Below are positions 11,723 through 26,700 of a DNA stretch of 53,337 bases, one piece after another. The notes beneath the pieces are model-generated. The model was given only the letters and a program-made list of their open reading frames with translations, made no database searches and was not told the origin of the DNA. The DNA is from Reticulitermes lucifugus (Eukaryota; Arthropoda; Insecta; Blattodea; Rhinotermitidae), in NCBI GenBank assembly GCA_026260175.1, contig JAKCWW010002809.1:1-53337 (forward strand). Direction: 5' to 3'. The translations under genes were made by a program, and so were the position numbers. The number at the start of each line of letters is the position of its first letter. The stretch's first letter is position 1.

Positions 11723-14700
11723 CTGCAACATATTCCAAACATTAATAACATGTTGCCATGAAGGCATGCAAATTCTGTACAGCACTTCCAGCAATAACTT
11801 CATATCCCTTCTATCTGGCTAAGACCATGTTTGCAATCATTACCTTGCACTTTATTTTGGGTACATCTGTGGTTATGTTCGTGACCTATCATCATACCAA
11901 ATGTTACATTAAGTGGTTTATCAATTATGACTGTCAAACTGTCATCATGTAAAAAATATCCCACAAAAGAATGACTTCCACCTTACCTTATTATCACTAC
12001 ACAGAATTTAATGACATGATACTAGCATCACTCCCAATTCAGAGTTCTACATGGCCCTGGCACTGAGTACTACCAATAGTAGGGCACAATATTCATACAG
12101 TTCCACAAAAAACTGACATAAAATTTGAAGGAAATTTGAAAACCAAAGTGGCAAAATATTACACAATGGGCCTAACAAAGCAGCATAAGTATTACAGGAA
12201 AGGGAACCACCAAACTTGTTTTTGTGAATAATTTCCTCATAGTGAATGAATATTTGTCTTTATGCCTTAGGTAACAAGGCTGGGGAGCAGCTCACATCAT
12301 ACAGTGTCAAATTATATAATGATCAGGACTTGAAAGGACACAGTTGTGGCCTAATTTACAGTACTACCCTGGCATTTAACTGTTGGGAAAGAAATGAAGT
12401 CCTTACCTGGCTCCATAGCCAATCAGACAATCGCGTTCCATCTCACCAAGGCGCAGACCTCCTTCCCTGCTCCGGCCTTCTGTCGGTTGCCTTGTTAAAA
12501 CAGCTCTTGGTCCGCGTGGCCTGGCATGCATTTTGTCCTGGACCATGTGTTTTAATTTCTGATAGTAAACCTGCAGACAAATACAAACTAATAAGGTATA
12601 AAACATTCTACTTAGAATTATACCCCCTTTTTGTTCTTTTAGATACGGATGAATTGAGTCAGCACAGGGAGTATGGGTGTTGGGGGGTGTCTGAGCAACC
12701 AACCTGATACACTGAATTTGCTGAGGACAACCAATATGTTTGTGCATTGACATGGCAACACACCCTGAACTTACCGGTCCAGAAAAGATGTACGCTTGTA
12801 AAGGCTCTCCAGTGATTCCAGAGTAGAAGAAATCTTTTCCTTGATAATTGAAGCCATGACGAAACAATTCTTCACATACATCAGCTACTTTGGATCCACC
12901 AAAAGCTACACAAAAAATTTTTATTGTAGATACAAAGGCTAATGCTTGCTATATTGTCATTACATTAGTAAGTAGCTATGAACAGAAACAGCAGATGGCA
13001 GCAGTGGAACATATAAGGAAATCAGTACTGCAGCATTCACTTACACATAAACGTTTCTCTAAATAGCAATAGATGATAGTTGACTGTTATGGGCCAAATA
13101 CTCAATGGGTATGCAAGCTGAGAGTTTTGCACAGATATTGCAAAATGCTCCACATTGCTCACAATTTTATCAGTCTCCCTTTGTTTGAACCTAATATGAA
13201 TTTCATCAAAATGTATGAAACAATGCACAGTAAACTGAAACTGTTATATGATATAGTCATACATACAGCCACAATGACTGTGCCTGCCATATATCATATA
13301 TCATTCACATTAATGCACCAGACTTCAGAATGTCAGCAAGGTAAATAATTCCTACATGCCACTGATTTCTAACCCACTATTGTATTTGGAATCTCTGTCA
13401 TTTTCATGCTTATTCTGGTTTTATCAGTGTATATGTTCATACAACTCACAATTAATTCACATCAGTTTGATCAGTAAAAGAGCTGAAATAGCATGAGGTG
13501 TAGCACCTCTCTTGGAACCAGGCAGGTGAAGGACAGAAATCTTGTAAGCCCTAGTTCAGACATTTGTAGCTCATGGTTATTCCTGCCATTTACTGCTATT
13601 ATCCTAATTCAAACAGTAATCACACCTACAGTTACAATGTCCACATTTTCTTCAATGTCTTGCTTAGAGTACAAATTTTGATCACTTGTGCTGACACATC
13701 TCTTCTGGGTGTAAAAGTCAAGGTCATATGACAATCAACAACCTCTGTCAGACACATAAAGTGTTTGAAAAGTGAAAGCATGTACATGCAGAGGCTGTAT
13801 CTTAATTAACACCACTTAGCAGGAACTGAAATTCTCTTACAGGTGAAAGCACATACATGTTAAAGCTGTGCAATTAGTCCCATCTATCAGACAATGACAG
13901 TAACTACACCCTCTAACAATGAATAACATACACACTTAGGCAGTTAAATCTGAACCGTCTCCTGTGTACATAACAAATGGTGTTACTTACCAGTGCCATA
14001 ATGAAACTTGCCCTCCAGCAAACCAGCCTTCCCAGCCAATAACTCTATCAGTTTCCCTACTGTCATACGTGAAGGAAAACCATGTGGGTTCATAATCATA
14101 TCAGGAGAAATTCCAAGGTCATTGAAAGGCATGTCTTCCTGTTCAACTATAAGGCCTGCAAAAAAACATAAAACACTCACAAAAAATGTTGGCAGCCTGT
14201 GTGTGTACAGGCACATATTGACCACCATCACATGTCTATGGAAAAAGTGGCATAATTAGAGCAATACTCTAGTAGGAACCACAATTGGAGGGTTGGTGGG
14301 GGGGGGGTGGCAATATGGACCCAAGTCTGTATATGTCCTGTTTTTCCATTACAGCCTTAAGTAATTCAAGAGGTCCAAAACTTAAAGTTTGCAGGCATCA
14401 AATATGACCCACATTATTGAGACAGTTTCATCAAACAGCAAATATGTAGTTCACTATTCTTCTTAGAATATGGTGACAAGCCTGTACAATTACAGATTCC
14501 ATAGCAAATATTTGGAACTTTGACCATGCATCTATATCAATTTCTTTCCATTCATGTCCATATCTTACTTATGGATAATTTATTAATTCTCTTCTCAAAC
14601 TGAAATAATGGCTATTGAATAGAAACAGGTCTAGATTGCACGACTGCACTTTATTCTGTAAACATACACACTTCAGCTTTGTGCACTTTGCCAATTCCAT

Positions 14701-17700
14701 TTCCTGTATAAGTTCCACTATTTCATAACTGTTGCTAGAGTAATTTCATTCAACTAAGATAACTGTAAAGTGCAGGCTATTTACTGTCACTTAATAGGAA
14801 ATATGAACTGATATTACATGATACATGGAGCCATCATATGCTTTATATCATAATTTCAGAAGACAGTCACCCTCTGCCAAAGCACATTTTGTACAGTTTG
14901 AATGGCCTTAATAACTGAGATTACACCTTAACAAGGGTTTGCAGTGGGTGGACTGGGATGGACTACACAAGGAAATCTGTGAAGGCTTCCACAGATTTTG
15001 CACTTGGATATCAAACTGGAAGACATGACTGGGTTTGAAAGGACCACAGTACATGGACAGAGCAGCTGATAGGAAATTTAAAATGAGGCTTGGATGTCAA
15101 GGTAAGACCTACCTGTGACTCCTTTCTGTCCATGTCGGCTACTAAACTTGTCCCCAATCTCTGGCCGGCGTGTCTGCCTCAGCAGAAGCTTTATCAGAAA
15201 AGAATCCTCTGCATTAGATGATACCATCACCCTCTCTACATATGAAGGTACAGGCCCCTTGTAGAGGAGTGGTACCTCCCGGTACTCAGGCTGAGCTTGA
15301 AGAGGATTGATTGGGTTCAGCGTTACAGTTGGCATGGACTTGTTTACAAGCACCTGTAGCACAACACACAGGTTCAGACTGATATAATTATCACATGTAT
15401 TAACAAGCAGTATTCATCCATGTGTGGTGTTATGATGAACAACATTTAACACACACACAACACTTAACATAGTACAGTTTATGTTGACTTGTCATGCAAC
15501 TTGTGTAGCTGACTGCATCTCTACGTGTGTGCTGGCGCATGTCTTACTGTGTACTATTGTTCCACCACAGGCTGACGGACACAGCAACCGTCACTCAGGT
15601 AATAGACAGGTTGCACACATTGGACAGCATTCCAGCAGGCATCAGAAGCAAGTGCACTGGTCAGTGGCCTTCACCACATATATATATATATATATACACA
15701 AATAGTAGTCAGGTTCATGGGAGGATTTTCTTTGGACACTGTCTACTGGCTGCATATAATATACCTTTTCAGAAGACAGATCTGCCTCCATCATCAGGTT
15801 AAAGGCAGGAATACTTACTCTGAGTGTTTCTCAAAGAAAAATGAACCTCAAACAACCCTTCCTTTAATAAAAAATTAAGATTAAACTAGCTAGCAAAGCT
15901 GTCATCTCCAATTTGCTACCTTGCAACCTGTTTCATCTCCCCTTTTCCTTATATCTGTACCGTCCTTTCAATTGTGGCTTACTCTCTTACCCCGAACAAA
16001 GAGGTAGGAGGCTCCTCTAAAACAGTGGTACCTGCCTTAACAGTTATACACCGCCACATCACAGAAGACTGCAACCTTCAAATAACTGAATGCTCGAACA
16101 TGTCAGTACATTTATCATTTAGGCTGCAATATACATTACAATCAACCTAGTAATGTCAAAAACAAATGGACAGATTCCAGCAGCTTTTAGACAGAATAAA
16201 ATGAATCAAATTATGAATGGCAAGTTACAGATATCAAAGTCTATTAAACAACTGCTGTCCCAATATCAGCATATGAGCCTGAAGTACGAATGAAAATGTG
16301 GCAAAGGAGAAAGAATCAAAGCTGCACAAAATGAAACTAGGAAGATCATTGCCAGGCCATACACTATATGACTACAAGTACAATGAGGCAAAAGACAACA
16401 ATTTAATCTAATATACAGTGTTATGACTACCAACAGCTACACAGCCAACTGGTTGTAAAATGTCCCAAGGATGTACTACTAAATGAAACCATTCCTTCCA
16501 CAGCTTCTTTCCAGACATAATTTCCACCAGTACATGATCCTGTTCCAATCAGAAGCCAAAAAGTCATCCCAATCAAAACAACTGTACACTAATTAAACTG
16601 ATCATACTTGTCGATTTTCTGCCTTTTCGCCAGGAGCTGCAATTCCATCTGCATCAAGAATATCGTGTTTCCACGTGGGTTTCTTGGTATCTGCATCAAT
16701 AAGAGGACCAAGTATGCGGTCATAGGTCTGATTGGCGTATCTCTTTAATGTGGTCTTAGCATTGCGGTATACCAAGCAACGTCCATAACCTGCATACAGA
16801 ACAAACTTTGTTGATACTCTGTTAAAGTTACTAACAGAAGAAAATCAATTGTCTCCATAGCACAGAAAGAAATGTTCAATTATTCTTACTGTGGAAAGTG
16901 TGCTTCTTCTGAAAACCCAAAACTTACAGAAGACATAAATGATGACCATTGACTCACTGTGCCTTTGCCGCATTGTTCACATGATGTGTCCATCAGTCAG
17001 TGAGTTAATCTACAGTGACTGCTGTCTATTTTCATAGCCAAATCCACTGAGCAGAGTCCTGCTTGAGTAGCCAAGAATCTCTCAGCTCCTTAAGAAATTC
17101 CCTGCTAATGGCCCCTGTGCTGAGTGAGATGGATCCAGTCAGCACCACCAAACCCATTTCCATAAAATCCATTTTAATGTTATTCTACCAATAATGCCTA
17201 GGTCTCTGCCCTTCTCATTCTCTGACAAAAATTTCATGTGCATTTTTCATTTCTCTCATGTGTAACACATGTCCTGCCCATCTCATCCTCCATGATTTTA
17301 ATACCATTGTAAATTCTGGTGAAGATAACAAGGTGTGAAATTCCTCATTATGCAGTACATATTCTCCACAACCCCAGTCTCAAGCATCTACAATCCTTCT
17401 TTCTCTTAGAATGAGAGCTCAAGCCACACACCCATACAAGAAACAGGCAAAATTATAGCAAACTATCAGTAGATTACTAGCATGACTTTTTCGGTTTCAT
17501 TGGGGTTTTTTTAATTACCAAGTGCACTTACCTCTGTCAATGGAAGCTTTGTTCAATATGAGTGCATCTTCAATGTCATAACCACTGTAACTCATCACAG
17601 CCACTGTTGCATTTTGGCCTGCTGGCAACTTGTCAAAATTAATCAGCTCTATGGTGCGAGACTTGACCATTGGTGTTTGAGGATACACAATGTTGTACAT

Positions 17701-20700
17701 CAGTGTGTCAATACGATTTCTCTGGTTATATCCAATTGTTCCTGAAGTTTCACGAAAATTGGTCACTTGGTTAAAACGCTGGAAGGGGTACACACAAACT
17801 AAGACAGACAGTGGGGTGATGCTAAGCCAACTCTTTTCCCTTAAAAAAGTAAAGTAGGTTACAAATGTTGGCTCTTCTTTGTAATTTATCCTCTAAAACC
17901 ACCTTTCCTAAATTCAAATTCATATTTTCTCTATGCCATTATTCATCAAGAGTTTTATATCCATATGCACACCACAAGATAGCAGAAACCAAAAAATATT
18001 TCATACAAAATATGGATCCAACTCATATCAATACCATATTTCCTCCAAATTATTAGTCTCTTTAAGATTTAAATATGGGAACCACATATACCTTATAGAT
18101 GAATGGAACATCAAAATGTGGAAACCTGTATCTTTCAATGCATTTCAAGATTTCAAGAATGAATGTGCATAACAAAGAAAATATAAATATAATAAAATGG
18201 TTGTATGTATGCAATGAAGAGTCCCCTCTGAATTTATGATGTGGCAAATAACCATTGACTGGAACATTAAATTTGTATAGTGGAAGATTACAGGCTTGTC
18301 CACAAACTACTTTGTATCTTGTGTTTTACGTTTCTAATAAACATGGCAAATGCATTAAAATTTCATGGAGAAAACTATATTATGAAGGCTGAATTCTTTT
18401 AAAACATACCCATAGCTTGTTTTCCCATAGCACATTGGTATGTGTTCCTAGGACTCTGGTTATGGTGTGGGTAGGGTACCAACCCTGCGCACACTCCCAA
18501 CAACGTGAAGGGCTCAATCTCAAGATGTGTTGTCCACCGAGGATCAATATATGACTCACTTAGAGCAATGTGGCTGTCATTCTCTTCATTCACATCCAGA
18601 TATTCAATTAAACCTAAAGAGAATTCAGTATAGATGCTGAATGGTACAAAACTACAAAAATATTCATGGTTTAAGAGCCACAAGGTCATTTACTTTTTGC
18701 TCTTATGCGTGAAGATGAATTCATGGAGATATCCTTGAATAAACTGACATCACTGTTGCAGCCAAAAATGATCTGAGCCCTCACAATGAATATATGGAAT
18801 GAAGCCATCCTGCGCAGTCAGCCATGTGAAGATGGAGTTATATCTCACACTTCAGAGAATGTCTCTCATCAGTATGTTGATGTGACAAATTATGGACCTG
18901 CCCATTGCTTATATACGCATTTTGGAATCCAATGTTCTTGTCTGAGTGCGGACCACTGAGGAAACAGTGGGCACTGAATGACCACGTACCTTCTTCTGCC
19001 CAGTGTTTCCTCAGCATTCCACACTTGGACAAGAACACCAGGACAGACATGTCACTCAACAAATCACCCTCCCTGATGATGCAGACAGAAAGTCTCCAAA
19101 ACAAAGGATACAAACTCCATCTCAACACCCATTAAGATTTCAATGTTGCAAACACAAATTACAATTAAACAGTTCAACAAACATTACTAGAAAGTGTGCA
19201 TACATGGTCATTTACACTACCTTCATTAAGGAAGTCCTGAAAGTTCCTGACACCCAGTATTAGCTCATTGATGTGATGTTGCTTCACCAATGGCTTTCCT
19301 TTGTCCACTATAATGTAAGGCCTGTTAATACAACAAATATTATATGTAGCCACCACTGGACACACACAAATTCCAAACACTAATGATCAAGATGAGAACA
19401 GCAATTACTCAAACCTCAGCCAAGAATTAAACAAGCTGATTCACATATTTGATAAGACACCACAGTGGCTCAGTAGAGTGTCTAACAGTAGACTTTTATG
19501 ATAATGATGATGAAATCCGCATTGAAATAACAGTGCAGATGTCCACAGAAATGCACACAGGTCTTCATGGAAAAGTGTATTATTTCTTCCAATTGTAACC
19601 GAAACTGAAATGTCTTAACAGTCATTTATAAAATTATTCATTGTTAAATTTCATTAAAATCCACTCAGCAGTTCGCAAGTTCTTAAATGTACAGGCAGAC
19701 ATGGTGATTTTAGTAGCCCCTCAACACTGATGCAAACGACCCAGCAACCAAGAGTCATCTTCCATTTGAGTATTTACATACTCCTCTTTAGCGGTGTTAC
19801 AAAACAGGTTCCAGTTTTAAGGAGAGAGGGGAGACAACATATTTATCTTCACAATGCTGTCCAGAATGTAATTCAGCCAAAGTTATTACCCAGTATTATC
19901 TAACTTTACTGCCATTTATGTCTACAGAATTAGAAATGACATTAACACCAGTATGAGAAGAAAAGTAAAGTAAAAAAGGTTAAGATTTTCCCTGTCCACA
20001 CCATGAAGGCATACAAGGGGAGGAGAGGTATAGTTCTACTCAGTCTTAACCTTGGCGTTAGATGGAGGTAAGTGGTCAGCATCACACCCTGGCTGCTTTA
20101 CCCCCGGGAAAGAACTCTGGTGCCCATTAAATAGGAGGACGGGTGGGCCCTGCAGCCAGTCTGCACAATTTGGAGAAGAGACAGATATCTTGCCCCTGCC
20201 AGGATATGAACCCTGGATCATCCAGCCCATAGCCTAGTCACCATACCAACTGCTTATAAATTCTGTACACAGTACACAGTATGTCTTCAAGCAACTGTTT
20301 CAGAAAGGAAAAGCCTTATGAAAATTCACTTCAAATCTAAGAAGGAAATATGGACATACTATATGTATTTCAGTGATTACTGTTGCTCAACAATGCTCAC
20401 CTACAAAGCCTGCCACCATCAGAACTGATATAGACACATCTGTGTTTGTGCTGTGAATAAATGGAGATAAATCCATTAATGAAACCATTGCGTCTCATCA
20501 TCCGAAATATTCGTACAAGTCGCTGATAATCTTTGATAACACCCAATATGTTACCTGTAACAATTCAAACAACCAGATTAGTATTTATACCATGTCCTCT
20601 TTTCTGACGATGTCATACAAAGTATAATGTTAATGCTGACACAATGTTGATACTTTCCAATACAATAAATGTGCACACATGTATAAACTTCGATCATATC

Positions 20701-23700
20701 AAATATACATGCCCAGCTGCAATGCTTTGGCAGCCGTAAAACCTCTATTTTACACTTTTTCTGGGACCTACTGAACTGAATGCAAAAACTGAGTTAAATG
20801 TAATATAAGGGAAACAAACTTCATGAAGATAAGGAAACAAAAATTAGGAATGTAAAAATTATACATTAATTTACGTTCTTCCAAAAAACAGTACACATTA
20901 TGAAGCAACAGTATTCTTCGTCCTCCTGTTACTTCCTTCTTCTTAGGTCCAAATATTCTCCTCAGCACCATCTTGAAACATGCTCAGTCAGCATATAATA
21001 TCAGCTTTAAAGTTTTGGGTCATTTCTGTTTGTTTTAATTTCTTCTGTTTCTGCACACATTTAATCTCCCAAAACACTGTAAGGAGGACAACAAATGATG
21101 CACCTCCAACTCAAAATCCATCTCATTCAGCAGACACAAAGAAGAATCAAATCCCTCAATTCACATTCTTCTTTTGGTGCAAAAGACAAAGTTCCAAAAA
21201 GAAGTAGGAATAAGAAAATGTTCTGTTCTCCAAAACATTAAGACTGGCTATGGGGCCCATCCAGCCTCCTATTAAATGGGTACAGGGGTCCTTCCTCAGG
21301 GGTCATGTAGTCAGAGAATGAACTTGACTGCTTACCTCCCATCTAGTGCCAAGGTTAAGAATGAGTGGAGCTATAACTCTACTCCAGCTATATGCCTTTA
21401 CAGCACAGACAGGTAAAACTTTACCTTCTAACTTTTTTAATGATGGTATCAGCAGCTCATATTATATGGCATACAATGGCAAGATAACTGGGTACCTAAA
21501 AAATGTTCATGGCCAAATTTGCCTCCAGGGACTGAAAAAAAAAGCATGAAAATCCTCAGACATGACAGCTGGTATATTGAAGAAGATTTGAATCTGGGAA
21601 CTGCTGACTATGCAGAACTCCTACCCACCTGATTATAACATTAATTTAAATTGCTCTTAATTTCATAATAAATGCAATTTTGATTAGTTACTGCTATTCC
21701 CAAATAAGTGAACTTCACCACATATTACAAAAACAATGTAAATACATTTTCTCTTCCACAATACCTCCAGATAAGAAAATTAGGTCTTATTTTCATACCA
21801 TTGAGAAACACCATATACACTTGAGAACTATTGATTTCTTCACCCCCTAGAAGGTTGACATCTTCCACTCCAATGTTGAAGGCAAGACGGATAATGGGTG
21901 CTTCTTCCACCTCTGTTGTGATATGTGTCATCAGAGCCAAATTCTTTACAAGCCCACATGCCTGAGATAAGAAACCAAAAATGAGGTAAAGAGAGCAACA
22001 TTAAAAGAAAGCTAATGCTTGACAGATTAATCTGTATATTGTTTACTGCTCCTGCAATAACTCCACACGCTACATAAAAACAAACAATATGGTGGTATGA
22101 CAGCCTACAGTGTAAGCCTCTAGGAACGTGCCAGTGCAAACTGTTTTTGGTATATAAATTTGATCAATTTTATCAGACCTTGCGTTCATATATGGGACTG
22201 TCTTAGCACAAAAGCGTGTCTTTTTAATGCCTTGAAACAAAAGAAATTAAATGGTCAATCTGGCACCATTGTGGACAAATACAAGGAATTATGAGTGACA
22301 GGAATAATCATGCCAGATATATGCCTACAGCTCTGTCAGTATGGGACTTGACTGTAAATGGCACAGAGGGTAGATGGCTGAACTCACCTCTCCTTCAGGA
22401 GTGTCAGAAGGACACAGCATTCCCCACTGTGATGGCTGCAGAGATCTTGGACCAGACACTTTTCTTGTCTTTTCAAACTGTGAATTAACACGAGTCATCA
22501 TCCCTAGAGCCGAGATATATGAAAGTCTTGACAGGACTTGTGTTACACCATGTCGCTCCATTCTGAATCTCTTGATAGTCCAGTTTCCCTGTGAATACAG
22601 AATATATCCTTCATCACATAAAGTAATGAGACTGATACTCACTCTTTAACAGTTAAGCACCACACTATTTTAAATTTATATATTGGCAAAAATATAAACA
22701 GGACTTGGGTCTTCTGTCACTGGATGGGTGTAGTACCTGGACAACAGTCTGTGAAACATCACAAAAAACTGACTTTGTGTTTAACCCATCATTCAAACTT
22801 GAACAATATCACTAGTGGAAATATAATGTCACAACATGTTACAGGCATCATCACATGGACTTTTACATGAGAGATTGTACAAGGAATGCAAAAGTGAGTT
22901 GTTGTTGTTGGTTTTTTTATTATTATTATTATTATACTGGAAAAGGACTAGTACCCAATTTCAGCAGTTGATTTCATAGTCCACTTCAAGGAACACCAGC
23001 ATTCTGTGGCAGCACAGTTATGGAACCAACATTTTACTTTATGATTCACTCACAGCCTCCTTTGTGACAAGGAAGAGAGACATTATACACATGCCAAACT
23101 GCATCAGCAGCAAACAATCAGTCGGCTATCAAAGAAATGACAGCTGATGATTGAAAACTGCAAAGAATGAGGTATTTTCAAGCACTTAAGCTATGACTGT
23201 TCAGGAAGAAGGGAGAATGTGTCTTGCACACCATCTTTAACCAACTTACTGTAGATATAGCATGGACAAGTCCATTGGTGATCTGGTCCTGTCGCATGTG
23301 TTTCACAATGTCAAATTGGGCTGCCTTTATCTTTGGGATGTTCTTGTCTGCTATCATTTTTAACTGCAGAAAGAATGTTTAAAGAAATGTTATGCCACAA
23401 TCATAAATATAGTAATTACATTTCAAGTGAGGTTTAGCACATGCTTATTGCCTTAATACACAAATTAACACAAATATCTGCAAAAATATTCCTCTCAGTG
23501 TGTGCATGTGCGCACATGCATACAGTGCACATTTCAGCCCGTACATGCACTGGAAAATAATTGCTGCCACTTTTAGTGTGAAAATCCACCTGAATACAAA
23601 ATTTAATCAAAATAATTTGAATACTTTTGGAGAAAAAACATACATATGGAGGCCAGGACAGGCATGACTTTACAATTTTATTTACTTCATGCCACTGCAG

Positions 23701-26700
23701 TTACTTTATGTACATATCACAATAAATAACACTGTAAAATGTCATGTGAGAAAAGGAAATCAACTTTTTCAGAATAATAGAAGAAGTTGTACAAAGAGTC
23801 AAGGAGGAAAGGAACATCCTACATAAAATAAAAGAAAGAAAGGCTAACTGGATCACTCACATCTTGCATAAGAACTGCCTTCCAAAACACATTATTGAAG
23901 GAAAGATAGAAGAAAAGATAGAACAGACAGGAAGATGAGAAAGATGTAAGCAGCTACTGGATGACCTTAAGGAAATGAGGAGATACTGGAAATTGAAAGA
24001 GGAAGCACTAGATCACACTCTCTGGAGAACTTGCATTGGGAAGAGGCTATGGATGATGAATACTGTTCTTACTTCCCAATTGAATCTCTTAAATAAATCT
24101 TCAAACATGAGTGCAAGCAGTGAGCCTGCAAGTTCCAGTCTCTTGTTGCCATAATAGTCTCGATCATCAATTACTTTTGTATCACCTTGGGCTTGGATGA
24201 CTCTACGCACCATCAGAGCTGTATAAGTTGCTTTTATTTTAAAGTTGAAATTCTCCACCTACAAAAAATACAGTAAATGCATAATACACACTAAACTGAA
24301 ATTAAGTTAGGGAAATAACAGGTTCTACCTCACCCATCTTCACAGTTTGTAATTAGTGCTGACAGAGAGATGTGCAAGCAATGTCGCTAGGATGGGGATG
24401 TAGGCAGCTGACTCGAAAGCCCACCACCTGTGTTCATTCTTTCTCTGACCCAAGTGTACAAAACTACTTCACTTAACTATAAACTAATTCCATGGAGCAG
24501 CATTCTTCTTGAAAAGCTAGCATATGGGCATTCAGCTAGTCAAACAATTCCTCATATTTTATGGAACCCGAAGGTTCATTAACATGTTCACAAGAGCTCA
24601 GGACTGTCCCTGTCCAGAGCCATATCAATTTGGGTTGTCATATGATATTAATACAACATGAAAAATTGGAACCTGATTTCAAAATTGGATGACAAAGGTT
24701 AAAAACTTTGCCAATGAAGGAAAAATTACAATTTAAAATTCCTGAACCAAGTAAAGGGACTGTGGCATATATAGGGATATAATTTGAAAGCAGCCCATGA
24801 AGTCATATAAAAGTGCTGTGTTTCATTAAACATCTAAGCAAGACTAAAAGTGAAACTGAAAAAACACCCTTTCAAGAAGCAAGTGTTATAAACACTGTAG
24901 GAAACAATTACAACCAACAGTCTCAAATTAACATGCTTTTATTTTTGCAACTTAACATACTTTGATTAGGCAACTTCCCCAGTCTTTACAGATATAAATA
25001 AAATGCCAATATTAGGTTTGAAATGTGAAGTCAAGTCTAAGGAAAAGTTAATGTTTGAACGTCTTGATACCTGCACAGCCTGAATGCTGAAAAATAATTG
25101 TGGCAAACACCTGCAACTACAAACGAGAAACTGAAAGTTACATATTTGTGCACAAAGAAGTAAATCCATCAGTAATACATTTCTACAAATAATGCAGCTA
25201 AACTGAATGATGAGCAAATTACAGAGATACATGTCTAAAATCAGACTTCTAGACATGCTTTTGAAAATTCACTACAGAAATGTGTTACAAAATGTACAAT
25301 ACATAAGGCTACACCTGTATTAGAACAACACTACATATCAGCCTTCCAAACAGTGAAATATGAGGTAACTTACTGGAACATGGGCAAGTATCACTGTAGC
25401 TAAGAGATCTCTTGCTTCATCAACTGGCGACTTCTTTGGAGCAGGGGAGAAAAACCTCTTTTGTTTAGTCCTGGAACCCACATACCTAAGATATAAAATG
25501 TTTTATCACAAAATATTCTGTACACCTCTGTATGCAAGTTACACTACTGTTCCAATGCCACCTAAACTAATGCAGGCAAGAAATCCCTGTTCTTTTCAGG
25601 CATATTAGCATCCCTGCAGAATTTCCATTCAATTCACTGCCCAACTGTCAGTTCATCCATCCACATGCATTTAACAGCTGGAGAAATACTGACTGGATTT
25701 TCATTAATATTGGGGAATTTTGCCAAAAAATGTGGAAAGACATTTTAATTTTAATTAACAGAAAAAAAAAATATGGACACTGCATGAAGGACTGTATGCA
25801 TTTGTGTGCATGTCTCCAGTGTTCATAGGATACCTACCATCTCATGATAAGCACCACCATGGTACCATTAGTTATTACAAGCCTGCACCAGTGGAAATGT
25901 ACAAACAGAAATCACAAATTTTAACTTTTAGTTGATTAATTTATGTGGGCACAATTTATTCAGAACAAAGCATTTAAGGGAATGTTGGAACTGTATGCTT
26001 TTTCTAGATTTTCTAGTCTGTAACTCCAAGTTTATAAATTTTAATTTAACTTTAGTTCGCAAGATTGTCATTTATTCACTGTGACTTAAGTTATGTAAGT
26101 TGTATTGTGGTACATAACCGGTAAGTAGGTTCCAATCTGAATCACAAATACATGGGAGCAGATTACCTCAAAGCCTGAGTCTGCGTAAAAACATTTGCTT
26201 TATGACATTCCTCTAACGAAGCAGCAAATCGCTGCATTATGTGCTCTTCTGTTCCAATCATCTGAACAATCTCTTGATCACACGCCACTCCCATGGCCTT
26301 AAATATGATTGCAACTGGTATGTCCTGTAAACAATGCAGTTCCTTGTATAATTAATCACATTACAATTACATGTACAGATACAGGAAAAACTGACTACCT
26401 TTCCAACTTGCAAATATCAATATAACCAATGTATAGATTTTGACTGTCAGATAAAAAATTCTCCAAGATATTTCATTATGAGATTCAAAGATTCTCTACA
26501 AAATTTCACTACGAGATGCACAGTTCCTTGGTATGATGATATTTAAAATTAAAACCCTACCCCTTTCAGGATGGGCAGGCTTCATTTCAATGAAGGTAAA
26601 CATTACATACGCAATGATAAAGTTTCATTAAGCTATTGAAGTAAGAACCAGCATTCTCTAATCACTTTCAACCATCAGTATACAGCCTAAACATACATAC

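Noticed and set aside
12246..12707. 153-codon plus-strand open frame
   Set aside because: It lies antisense over POLR3B exon 20 (12407-12570), which accounts for its length. No domain is seen in its own frame.
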